NCBI GenBank assembly: GCA_009733715.1
Contig: WMKJ01000098.1
Coordinates: forward strand, 1-48,146
DNA length: 48,146 nt
DNA from: Herpomyces periplanetae
Lineage: Eukaryota > Ascomycota > Laboulbeniomycetes > Herpomycetales > Herpomycetaceae
Direction: 5' to 3'
The notes under the pieces were generated by a model. The model made no database searches and was not told the DNA's origin. It was given only the letters and a program-made list of their open reading frames with translations. Shown here in pieces: positions 10,972-21,300 of the stretch. Every line of letters starts with the position of its first letter. Position 1 is the stretch's first letter. The translations under genes were made by a program, and so were the position numbers.

Positions 10972-12324
10972 GATTGAATGTGGATAAATGGAAAGGTAAA
11001 AACAAGATGGATAATATAATACGTAGAACCCAAAGTTTGTGTTAACGTGACAAATTATTTTAACAAACGAAATTTTGTTTTGGGGATTAAATGATGATTA
11101 AAAGTTGAGAATATGAGAAGACAACTAAACAAAAGGCCAACCAACGATAAATTTAATGAAGATATGACGGATGGTCGTTTGTAACTTTGAAGAGGATAGG
11201 ATTTCTTGAAATGTTGGGAGCGGAAAGAAGATTTTTTACCCAAAGTTTAATTTTCTCCGTTTGTACGAGTAAAATTCATCACGTGTGGGGGAGCGTGTGC
11301 GACAAATTGGAAGGGGGATTTGGCTTGTTTAGTTTGAATGAAAGAGAACGATGCTAGGGATTGGGGGGGGATTGGTTGGAGTGGGCTGGAATTGGTTATA
11401 GTTTGCCTGATTCTAGACAATTTGTCCCATGGATGATAATATATGCTAGTGGTGTAGGTAATTATAATGTGAATGATGGGTAATTTTTTGGTGAGCCAGA
11501 GGATTTTAGCCAAGTTAGGTCATTCAAGTAAAGATCAAAACTTTGATATATACAAGGATGTACAAATGGGAATGCGAGTATACGAAAAGAATAAACGCGT
11601 ACTTGATCTTTGCCGTATAAACTTGTCGTTGGAGTGTATGTTAATGTTAAAGTAGTCATGGATAATGATGTGTTACATATATAATTTGGAAATGGTTAAA
11701 GGCTGATATTATATTTGAAAGTTATCATGATGGTATAATTGGAATTCTTTTAGGGCTATACACGTAAGAAATCTGGCAATTAAGAGGATGAGACAGTAAG
11801 ACGATTAATTTCATGATGGCAAACGGTTAAAAAAGTTGGGATGTATACTACTATAGTCCTTGCAAAAGATGAGATGTATAGGTGTGATATTATCAAGGTC
11901 CAGTCCATGAGAAAATCTTCGCAGTCCAAGTTAACCGAGTCTAGAGTTCAATAATATTTTAAACCCAAAAAACCATTTCAGCTAACATCGCCAAAATACT
12001 TCACTCATCTCCACCCAGATCAAAGACTCCAACAGTATCTCCTTAATTCCCATCAATTAAAATTTAATTGAATATTTTCACATCTACCCCATGCCATTCT
12101 GTTGCTATTAACCCTTAAACGCCCGGGTAGGGTCTGATGGTTATTCTAGCAATTCAACCCGAATAGTTAACATCATGTAGTTCATCAGCCTCCTTACCTC
12201 GATAATACATGGTAGCTGTAGACTTGGAGATGATGAAATTGTAGATTTATACGATATAAAGACAGATTTGTACCCTAGGCATAGTCTGAGGGGTTACGCA
12301 AGTTATTTGGTGAACACGCGAATT
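10972..12324. other. Intergenic region upstream of the anoctamin gene
   Basis: About 1.35 kb of AT-rich DNA between the anoctamin start and the P450 3' end. Short open frames on both strands (for example 11247-11513 and 11473-11655) have no family resemblance. A G run lies near 11364-11372. No RNA gene is recognised. Confidence 0.35.
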
Positions 12325-12477
12325 TTAATCTATACGTTTGCGTATAGCTAGAATCACGACGACCGCGACAACCACACCGATCCATTCCAATACCATTATT
12401 ATTGCCATCGCCAATACCATCCCTATCTGTAAACCAACTAATCCAACATACCAACGTATCATTGTAACACTTGTCAT
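12325..12477 (-). CDS. Possible 50-residue hydrophobic micro-protein downstream of the P450
   Basis: A frame starting at an ATG (12475-12477) encodes 50 residues that are almost entirely Val/Ile/Leu/Met/Gly. A short basic-aromatic start is followed by one or two membrane-length hydrophobic stretches and a basic end (AIRKRID). It lies 64 bp beyond the P450 stop on the same strand, so it could be a separate small membrane protein, a feature of the P450 3' UTR, or chance translation of low-complexity DNA. The frame is open upstream to a GTG at 12540. I do not recognise the family. Confidence 0.22.
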   Translation of the reverse strand: MTSVTMIRWYVGLVGLQIGMVLAMAIIMVLEWIGVVVAVVVILAIRKRID

Positions 12478-12541
12478 CCTCTCGTTATATCGTTTCCTCT
12501 GTAATAGTTTAATATGGTTCAAAACCCTAATATATTTCACC

Positions 12542-14335
12542 CTACTCTCGGTACATGGCTACCTTTGTACCATATTTTGAACATAAAGTTAACGTTAACG
12601 CTTCCGTCCACGGTTGATCATCGCGAGGTTCAATTCTATCAAACGTTTGTAATATACGTATACAAACGTAAGATGCCTCAATCAGGGCATACTGTTGTCC
12701 AACACATATTCGCGGTCCAGCATTAAATGGTATATAATGCCAACCTTGTCGTAATGTTATCCACCGTTCAGGTCGAAAATCATCTGCATCTTCACCATAG
12801 TACTCCTTGCGTCGATGTAACGCATATGTCGAATAAAAAATCCGCGTGCCACGCTTCACTAATATTGGTGATTTTCCATCTTCTCCACCCCCGTGTGGCA
12901 GTACTGTATCATGTATAGCTCTACGTCCATTCAAAGGCACAACGGGATGATATCGTAAGGATTCTTGCAAACAATAACGCAAATACGTTAAACTTTTAAT
13001 CTGATCCAATGTCGGAGGCTCTCCATTTAACGGTTCTACCTCTTCCTTTAACTTTTTCCAAATATCATGTCGTCTCGCTAATACATGGAAAAAATTACTC
13101 AATAAACTTGCGGTTGTATCTCTTCCTGCCAACAATATATTCAACAATTCTGATCGCAATCGTACCCTATCTTGCGTTGATTTAGCCAACTCATGCAAGA
13201 AAACGTAGGCTTCCGTTGTATTCATTGAATTCTTCCTATCATTTTCATCAGATACCTTATTCTCATTACCATTTGCGTCAGCCAATAAAGTATCATGGGC
13301 TAATTCCTTCCGATATTCAATAGCTTGATTAACAAATTGATCGACAAACCGATGGCAATCTCTGGTAGCTCGTATTGTTTTAGGCGTATAATATAACGGC
13401 CCTAGTGTGGCCAAACGAATCCGTACAGCGCAAGCCTGCTGAGCAATGTTAAATGCCGTAGCGAAATCAATATTTTCCACATTACTCGAGTACCATTCTT
13501 TAATCCATTTTGTTACATTTGTCCATGGCATATGCAAACCTTTTCCCATACAATCACTATTACCGGTTTTCTCATCATTTTGACAAAGAGATAAGCTTGC
13601 ATCAATTTGTTCATTTAATTCACTATCATGTACTCTTCCCTTGCCGAAACTATTTACTCCGGACACTGGTAAATTACGCTTTAGTGTGTCAACGCTTCTT
13701 CCAAAGAGAAACTGTGTTGCTGTATCAATTGTATACATGAAAAAAAGTTCCTGTAAATCTATCACTGTGTCAGATTTATCAGGGATATGCCGCAAAAAAT
13801 TTTGATATGCCCTTTCAAACGTTTCAAGATGAGCCAACTGTTTTCGATCAAAGTTTGGCTTAATTAACTGCCTTGAAGTATGCCATTTCATTCCATCAGT
13901 TGTAAATATTCCATAGCCTAGTAAAGTACCCAATGTATTTATGCGATCTCCGATAACGAAATCGTGAAAATTATCGCTAAGTATAGCTTTAATATTTTCT
14001 TTATCCACTGTAGCGATACTCGTAAAGCTAAGTATACGTTGGTAATGGGTTTGCCCTCTACTTTGAAAACGTTCACGAACCGATTCCAGTAACCGTCCCG
14101 CATTTGCCTGTCGAAAATTATCCACCATCACATCAAGTCCAAGAAGCCATACATTTCTGTAATTACGAGATACAAGTGGCATACAGTTATGCTCAGCAGT
14201 TAATTTTTTTCGTGACAAGTGTAATGAAATCCGTTGCTGCACGTATAAGAATACGAATGATGTGAAAATGATGGCAATATATACTAGAAAATGACCGTAC
14301 AAAGTGGTCCATTTGTCAAGAAAATTGCTGAACAT
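12542..14335 (-). CDS. Cytochrome P450, fungal CYP52/CYP63-like (fatty-acid/alkane hydroxylase type)
   Basis: The 597-residue haem monooxygenase has one N-terminal membrane anchor (about residues 12-35). Recognisable P450 elements follow in order: FVIGDRINTLGTLLGYGIFTTDG before the C helix, which is characteristic of the CYP52-type clan; the I-helix AGRDTT near 401; the K-helix ESLR near 456; FRPERW; and the haem loop FNAGPRICVG near 536-546 with its Cys ligand. Membership of this clan suggests omega-hydroxylation of alkanes or fatty acids in the ER, but substrate is inference. Residues about 205-265 form a polar insertion (VNSFGKGRVHDSE and onward) that looks longer than in typical members. 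The open frame reaches a GTG at 14350; the ATG at 14335 is chosen because the anchor follows it directly. No intron is needed. Confidence 0.92.
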   Translation of the reverse strand: MFSNFLDKWTTLYGHFLVYIAIIFTSFVFLYVQQRISLHLSRKKLTAEHNCMPLVSRNYRNVWLLGLDVMVDNFRQANAGRLLESVRERFQSRGQTHYQRILSFTSIATVDKENIKAILSDNFHDFVIGDRINTLGTLLGYGIFTTDGMKWHTSRQLIKPNFDRKQLAHLETFERAYQNFLRHIPDKSDTVIDLQELFFMYTIDTATQFLFGRSVDTLKRNLPVSGVNSFGKGRVHDSELNEQIDASLSLCQNDEKTGNSDCMGKGLHMPWTNVTKWIKEWYSSNVENIDFATAFNIAQQACAVRIRLATLGPLYYTPKTIRATRDCHRFVDQFVNQAIEYRKELAHDTLLADANGNENKVSDENDRKNSMNTTEAYVFLHELAKSTQDRVRLRSELLNILLAGRDTTASLLSNFFHVLARRHDIWKKLKEEVEPLNGEPPTLDQIKSLTYLRYCLQESLRYHPVVPLNGRRAIHDTVLPHGGGEDGKSPILVKRGTRIFYSTYALHRRKEYYGEDADDFRPERWITLRQGWHYIPFNAGPRICVGQQYALIEASYVCIRILQTFDRIEPRDDQPWTEALTLTLCSKYGTKVAMYRE

Positions 14336-15990
14336 AGCTCCACACTCCACCGACGTCAGTTTGGGTTCTAACTTTTAGTCGATTTGGTAATTAAAGCTCT
14401 ATTGCATCCTAGAACCCACTAGCTTCTTGATTTTGTGAATGTGTTTAAGTGCAGAAAAATGGTGAAAATTTTAAATCCCATAAATATACACGTTTAAAAA
14501 TATATTTAATCTGGTAAATTTGAAATGAGAGAATTCTGTACAGTGTAGATAAAATTTCGGGTCATCGACAATAACCTAGAGGGTAAGCCGGGTTTTAAAG
14601 TAAAAATTCATTACTATCTCAAGGCTAAATCCTTCAAGATTGGAGGAAATATAAACAATCAATTTTTACAAACTGATAACACTAAAATATTTTCTTAATC
14701 ATGCATTATACTATAACATCGGACACGCCGATTCCTAAATTATATTTAATACCCACGAATACTGTGTACCTACTCCACTTCCACTTGGCCTAAGTAAAAG
14801 TAGACCAATGAATATTTGACCAACAGTATACAACTGAAAGATATTATACAATGAGATACCATGGGATAGGATGGGATGGGCTGTAAAAGAGTGAACTGTG
14901 GCCTTGCCACGTTATATTGTAATGTACTGTAGCAAACCTTGCAATGCCTTACTTTACTTTGCAGTGTAATGAATGTGTGAGCTATGTTAAACGATATAAT
15001 AACCTAGTGTATCATAATAACCAATATTGTATGGAAAACATGACTAGATAATGTATAGATCGATTAATCACAAAGTATATTAACGTAACATGTACATCAA
15101 AAGGGTGTATTAATAAAACGATGCAACCACAAATGTGACAATTCCACCAACAATATATTATCACGATATATCCAATAGCTCGTGCCTAACAGGAACTTAT
15201 GATGCCCCAGTAGTCACGTACCTGCTGTCGCCTCGCCCCCAATACCCCGTAATCTTGGGGGCCCCGGAACCCCTTCCCCGATTCTGCGCCACATCATCTA
15301 GGGCTAAGGCACGGCTTGATACGATGATGTAATAAAACACCAATTTACACCTGTGGCGAAGTAAACAGATTAACTTATTGAGAAAGTTAAGGGATGGTGC
15401 GGAACAAGGAATTTCCGAAGGGGGGGTTTTATTGGGGTAACGGCAAAGGAACGGGGTGATAGTAGACTTGGGTAGGATTGAAAAGATTTTTATACACGAA
15501 TTAATTATTGAGTGTACATGATTTGTATAAGAATTCATGATTTTAATATTAATGATTAAAGTATTGCAGTTCTTTTTGGTATGTTGAAATTTCATTCAGT
15601 TTAACGCGGTGAAAATTTTGACTAATTATCTATCATACATGATATCTACTATACACTTCTCAGCTTAACATGTGTATTTGTAAATTTACACGGGATTACT
15701 ATTTTCACGCGTAACGTGTCTTAAAGTTGAACGTATCTTTTTCTCGTCTATTCCTAATAAAATTATAAATGAAGCACGAAAAATTTTCGTTCTAACATTC
15801 CCATGATTAACCAATTTACCCTTCTTGAAATCAGATCTTTACAATTACTAAGTTGAAGATTTTCTGGAAATTTCAAGTAAAACAAAGTATACAGTTAAAC
15901 TATACAAACTTATTATGATAATTTAACCGGATTCTGAAAAACTTTACCTACGTGAGACGAACGTTTACTTTATCAATCACGTTAATTATA
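14336..15990. promoter_or_regulatory. Divergent intergenic region (P450 / glucosidase II beta)
   Basis: This 1.65-kb AT-rich region should contain both promoters. It includes a 5-bp-periodic patch near 14850-14965 and a GC-rich island near 15225-15320 (both described as findings). Open frames at 15135-15332 (+) and 15197-15595 (-) cross the island but show no known domain. Confidence 0.4.
15235..15262. repeat. 8-bp perfect inverted repeat in a GC-rich island
   Basis: GCCCCCAA (15235-15242) and TTGGGGGC (15255-15262) form a perfect 8-bp stem with a 12-base loop. The island (about 15225-15320) is strikingly GC-rich in an AT-rich spacer. Function is unknown. Confidence 0.5.
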
Positions 15991-17619
15991 ATGATGAGAA
16001 TACTTTTGTCATCTTTACTCTTCTCTCTTACATTTAGTGACGAGGGTAAAAGTGCACTAGCTGTTCAACTTAGGGGCGTTTGCAAATCCTATGAACAATT
16101 TTACAAAGATTACGGTAAAGGTTTTCAATGTCTATTCGATAAAAAGCGTGTTATACCTTGGGAAGCGGTAAACGATGACTACTGCGACTGTGCAGATGGA
16201 AGCGATGAACCGGGTACGGCAGCTTGTTCATACGTGTATATGCCTGCACTAAATGAACCAAGGACCAACACGAGTAGTCTACCTTGGGGCTTACCGGGAT
16301 TCTGTTGTGAAGGAGTCAATGGAAAACAGGCTGTCTTAAGCTTTTCGGGTGTTAACGACGGAAAATGTGATTACGATGTCTGCTGCGACGGAAGTGACGA
16401 ATGGCAAGGCGTAGGTGGACTATCTTGTGAGAATCGATGTTCCGAGTTAAACCAAAAATGGAGAATTGAAAATGAAATACGAAGAAAGTATTACCTACAA
16501 GGCAAACGAAGGTATGATGGATTGGTACGTCGTGCCAACGTAAAATATCAAGATTTACAGCGTAAACATGATAAATTGAAAAATGAATTACCTGAGTTAA
16601 TAGACAAATTAAATTTTATGAACTCTCGCCTAGCCGAAGCTCAAACTTTGGAGGAAAATCGTCGCAAAATCGACGCCAAAAATGGTCGTGGCAAGTGGAA
16701 ATTATTAGTTGAACGTGAGCATACCGCCCTTGAAAAACTTAAAAAGCGTTTAAAAAATGAAGTAGACGAACGAGCCGAATCTGAAAGCCGGGTACAAGAA
16801 TTGGAAAATATACTATCACGTTTAAAAGAGGAATATAATCCAAACTTTAATGATGAAGGTGTAAAGCGAGCGGTGGGGGCATGGGAGGAGTTCGTAAGGC
16901 GGCATAAGGCAGGTGGGGAAATGCAAGAGACGATGGACACCGATACTGAGTCAGAAATAGATGAAGTAAAGGAAGAAGAGTGGAAAGAAGTGGAGTATGA
17001 GTGGGAGCAAAATGTCGATTGGAAATGGAAGTTGTGGGATAGCTTGAAAAAGAGATTTGGATGGCAGCGTGAATTGCATGGAGTTGATGAATTGAAAGAA
17101 TCCGTGAAAGAGATTGACGTTCAAATTAACAATATGAAAAGAGATATGAAAGAAGTTGAGGATGATTTACACCGTGATTACGGTGACAAAGGCGTATTTC
17201 GTAGTCTTAAAGGGGGTCAAGGTAATTGCCTCAAGTACGAAAGTGGAGAATACGAATATGAATTATGTATTATGGGGGATATTCAGCAAAAGCGAGTTGA
17301 AAGCGGGGAGAGAATTAATCTGGGTATATACACGAGTATGAAATGGGTTAAAGATGAACAAACTGGTTTAAACATAGTTGAGCAAACGTATGAAAATGGA
17401 ATGAAATGCTGGAATGGGCCTGAGAGACGAACCTTGGTAACCTTTGAATGTTGGAAGTCAAATGAAATAATTGACGTTAAAGAACTTGAAAAGTGTGTAT
17501 ACCAGATGAAAGTAAAGTCTCCCGTAGCTTGTGGTGCCTATATTGATGGTAATGATGATGCCGATGATTATGAACCTGAAAGTTCAACCCCGACATATGT
17601 GGAAAAAGAAGAATTGTAG
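15991..17619 (+). CDS. GTB1: Glucosidase II beta subunit (ER N-glycan trimming)
   Basis: The beta subunit recruits and retains the catalytic alpha subunit of glucosidase II in the ER, where it trims glucose from N-glycans during folding. The 542-residue product opens with a signal peptide (MMRILLSSLLFSLTFS). The paired N-terminal Cys/Asp modules follow: DDYCDCADGSDEPGT, then GKCDYDVCCDGSDEW. A long charged coiled-coil middle comes next, with an acidic stretch around residue 315. Near the C-terminus is a mannose-6-phosphate-receptor-homology (MRH) domain (GNCLKYESGEYEYELC, NGMKCWNGPERR, FECW, SPVACG). The last four residues are KEEL, a KDEL-like ER-retrieval signal. The open frame begins at a GTG (15952), but the ATG at 15991 places the signal peptide correctly. 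It is intronless. Confidence 0.94.
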   Translation: MMRILLSSLLFSLTFSDEGKSALAVQLRGVCKSYEQFYKDYGKGFQCLFDKKRVIPWEAVNDDYCDCADGSDEPGTAACSYVYMPALNEPRTNTSSLPWGLPGFCCEGVNGKQAVLSFSGVNDGKCDYDVCCDGSDEWQGVGGLSCENRCSELNQKWRIENEIRRKYYLQGKRRYDGLVRRANVKYQDLQRKHDKLKNELPELIDKLNFMNSRLAEAQTLEENRRKIDAKNGRGKWKLLVEREHTALEKLKKRLKNEVDERAESESRVQELENILSRLKEEYNPNFNDEGVKRAVGAWEEFVRRHKAGGEMQETMDTDTESEIDEVKEEEWKEVEYEWEQNVDWKWKLWDSLKKRFGWQRELHGVDELKESVKEIDVQINNMKRDMKEVEDDLHRDYGDKGVFRSLKGGQGNCLKYESGEYEYELCIMGDIQQKRVESGERINLGIYTSMKWVKDEQTGLNIVEQTYENGMKCWNGPERRTLVTFECWKSNEIIDVKELEKCVYQMKVKSPVACGAYIDGNDDADDYEPESSTPTYVEKEEL

Positions 17620-18374
17620 TTAAGAGTATTTCCTAATCGGGTAATTTATGTTTTTGTTTCAGAGAGAGACATGATTGGTCGACTAATTTAACTTTTGGTA
17701 CTCCAAATTTTTTTCCTTCCCTACCATACGAACGCGAATTCATAAGCTTTCTTTTTGTATTATCTTTTGCCCATGATAATACTCTTCAATAACCCACGTT
17801 TAAATCTTTTCCACCCCAAAATCCCTTCATCCCCATCTCCCCCTCCAGGCACAATCTGTCCCCCCTCCCCCCTCCCAACCGCGCAAGCAGGCAGCCCTAA
17901 CATTATGTAAGCAACTACCAAAAACAGTAAACGAAGAAATGTCCTTCCTTATTGGGCAACAACTTCATCTGTATCAAGTAACATTCATCTATTTCTGGTA
18001 ACTCCCTCGCCTCAACCTATATTGTTCACCCTGGCTCTTTCCCTATCTGGTTCATTTCACCACCTAACTCTCCTTAATCACTGGCTTATGTAAATAAAAA
18101 CTCCTTAGTATCCCCCTCGCTCCTTCCCCTGATTGATTCCCTGCGATTGCCCATTATTACTGTCTCAACAATTTTTCTTTGCTTTTTTTCTTTCCTCCTT
18201 CTCTCCCTCGAAGACAAATTGTCCGAATATAATCCCCCTCACCCCCTCTCTATTCTCTCGAGAGCTACTTTCCTTCCACTTTTTTTTTTCCCAAAGTCTT
18301 ACGCGCGCGCGCAATTCGTTTTCTTCTTCTTTCTCCAATCATCCACCCCATCGTCTCCCTTCCCGGTCTTCATA
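17620..18374. promoter_or_regulatory. Pyrimidine-rich intergenic region upstream of the disordered-protein gene
   Basis: About 750 bp, strongly C/T-rich on the + strand from about 17820 to the start codon. The downstream open frame extends into it as far as a TTG at 18147, giving 76 Phe/Leu/Ser-rich codons without an ATG. This is best read as a pyrimidine-rich promoter or leader. Confidence 0.4.
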
Positions 18375-21300
18375 ATGCTTCGCTTTCTTCCCAATCATCG
18401 CAAACCCAAATCTCCTCCTCCTCCTCCTACTATTCACGATCTTGATCTTTCAAACGTTCTCCCTTCTTCTGATCGATTTAGAACCAGTCTAATTCTTCCT
18501 AATCTCTCCGCTCGATTTAGCATGCTTCGTTACGATATAGATACTTCATCTTACTCTTCAGCGTCTTCTACCTCTGCTTCTTCTTCATCTTCATCCTCTA
18601 CTACAACATCCGCCCTTATATCGACTACACCTTTACCCCCTTCGCCCAACTCAAAATTTATCACTACTTTTTCAAATTCATCTTCCGATCCATCTCCTCT
18701 TACTACAAGCTCACCCAATTCAAATCATCTTCCCCAAAATTCTCCTTCTACTTCCCCTTCCCATCCTGCTCCCGCTCCCGCTCCCCTATCAGATGCTTCT
18801 CTACTCTCTCGTTCACGCCCTTGTCGTGGCAATGTTCTCTTTGGTGGCCGTCAAAAAATCTTCAAGATTTCCTCTACCTCTAACACGATGTCATCCGGTC
18901 GGACCCTTTATCATGATGATGTTAGCTCTTTAGCCTTTCGTCGTCTTAACCTCCCTAGATTTACCTCCAATTCTTCTCCCATCGACGATCGTTTTTCTTA
19001 CCCTCCATCTACCTCGACCAATTCCCTTGTACATCGTCATAATTGTCCCAAATCTTTTCATGAATCATCCCGTGATCATTCTCCCTCGTCTTCCCGCACT
19101 CCTTCTCCTTCACCCTTATCGTCATCTACCTCATGTGCTACACATCTTCCCACTACTACCCCTTCTCTTCCCTCCGACGCCACTCTCACTAACCAGAAAC
19201 CTTCCCTACCTTCATCTACACGCAAACTTCGTCTCTACGACCTTGATTACCTTCCCCTACGCTCTAATGCCATCTCCCGCCTTCAGCTCCCTCTACCGAC
19301 TGCTAATGTTTCCACTAACGTTACCACCATCTCATCATCCCCCTGCGCAACCTCAGAAGTTACCCCACCCCAACAACAACAACCACAACATCCACCATCC
19401 TCTCCCTCCCATTCCTCTTTAAATCCAACTATTTCCTCCACCTCTTCCTTACCAACTTCAATTATCGCCGCCCCAGCATCATCGTCGTCATCATTACTAG
19501 TCATGGCTTCTCAAACGTCAACTTCCACAACTTCCGCTACTACTATCACCACCACCACCACCTCCTCAACTACTGCTACCTTACCCACTGTTTCCATGCC
19601 TGATTCCTCTCTTCGTTCCCTGTCTGCCGCTTCGCAGCGTCTTTTCCTGGCACCCACCACTTATACCTTACCAATTTCTCCCCCTGCTACGCCCATAGTA
19701 GCTGATTCCGACAACCCCCATAACGTCATCCTCTCTTCTATTCATCCAGCCGATCGTGGTAAAGCTACCGCCACTGGTACCTTCTCCCGTCCACAACAGT
19801 TCGACGAGGCTCAATACCGCCTTCGCCAAAACTTGCCTCAAGTTAAATTTCGTTACGATCAACCACCACCACCTCCTCCTCCCCTTCCCCCTTCCGCTCC
19901 GCCTTCATCACGCACCTCAACATTGGCGTCTACACTCGGTTCCCGTGACAGTCAAAGTTCACTTGCGTACTCACCGCCTCTCGTTAACGGGTCCGCGACC
20001 GCGTCTACTGTGTCAAGTTCGTCAAACTCACCTAATAATAATGCCAACTCAGTGCCGTCTTCCACAGAACCTTTCGCCGCGTCCCATCCCCTTTCCTCTT
20101 CGCCTAGTCTCAGCCTTGCTGGCAAGCCCTCCTTCTCAGATCTGTCCACCCTGGCTAATATATCTCCTGACCATAAGCCAGCGTTCATTTCCCTCGAATT
20201 AGCAAAACGGCTCAATTCTCTAGTACTAAACAAACTTCCCCCCGTTAAGCAGCATCCTGCCTTCTCATCGTCTGTTCGAGCTTCTTCTAAGTTCAAAGTT
20301 CGCTATGCAACTAAGCCTTGCCCTGAGACGGATCCCACTATTTTATCCTCGGCATGCCTCGTTAAGACTAAATCATCAGTCATTTCCGACCAACACGTCG
20401 AGTCCCCACCCCCTCCTTCCCCCCTACACACAACAACATCTTGTACCATATCCACACAAAACCCATCGGCTACTTCCGCAACACTCGATTCTTCAGTAAC
20501 AGCAACGCGACCTGGCGCCCTCAGCGGACTAGTTAGACAGCATTTACGCGTCGTCAGTACTACCGTGTCACCTACCAACCCAGCACCGCGTTCAACCTCG
20601 CATACTATTCGCTCGGATTTCGTACATGATTCGTGTGAGACGTTAACTCCATCATGCGATGAAAGTTCGAACAGTACTCAACGCTCTACCTTGCCCACTC
20701 GGTCTACTGCCGTATCACTAGCCCGCTCGGCTGCTACACTGAGTGTAGCAGAGGCTGAAAGTTCGCCGGCGCTTAACGATGCACGTTCTTCCCTTCCATC
20801 ATATGGCAGCTCTTTGCTGCCAAATGGATGGGATTGTGATGATACGCAAAATGATTCTGATCGTACTTCTACTCAATCGCAGCAGAGGCGTGGAATGTTG
20901 CGAGTGGCTGCTGGAAGTATCGTAGGAAGTATTGGATGTCGAGCTATCAGTGATACCTTATCACGGTCTCCTCTTCCCCCTTCGTTCGATCCATCTTCTA
21001 CCTCACGACCGAGTCGCGATAAGTTTACGCTATCCCAGGTTACTAGTTCGGATGGATATGTTGAAGGTCCAGACGTTAATGGGGATGGTGACCCCGGTGC
21101 TGAAGCTGACGTTGACGTCGACGGGGATGGTGAAGACGCTGAATCAAGCCGGACGTCAAGAGCAACGTTGTTTTCTACATCATCAGAATGTTTAACTCAT
21201 GCTAAATTTCGAAGTTTGCGCGATGCTAGTCCGGATACTCTATTGGAAAGAGCGCAATTTTCCCAGGAATTGGAACGGAGACGACAATTAATACGACAGA

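Noticed and set aside
15197-15595. 132-codon minus ORF across the GC island
   Set aside because: No domain as a whole. Only the GC-rich end looks exon-like, and that is reported as a finding.
18147-18374. N-terminal extension of the large disordered protein
   Set aside because: It starts at TTG and has no ATG. The Phe/Leu/Ser-rich translation reflects the pyrimidine-rich leader.
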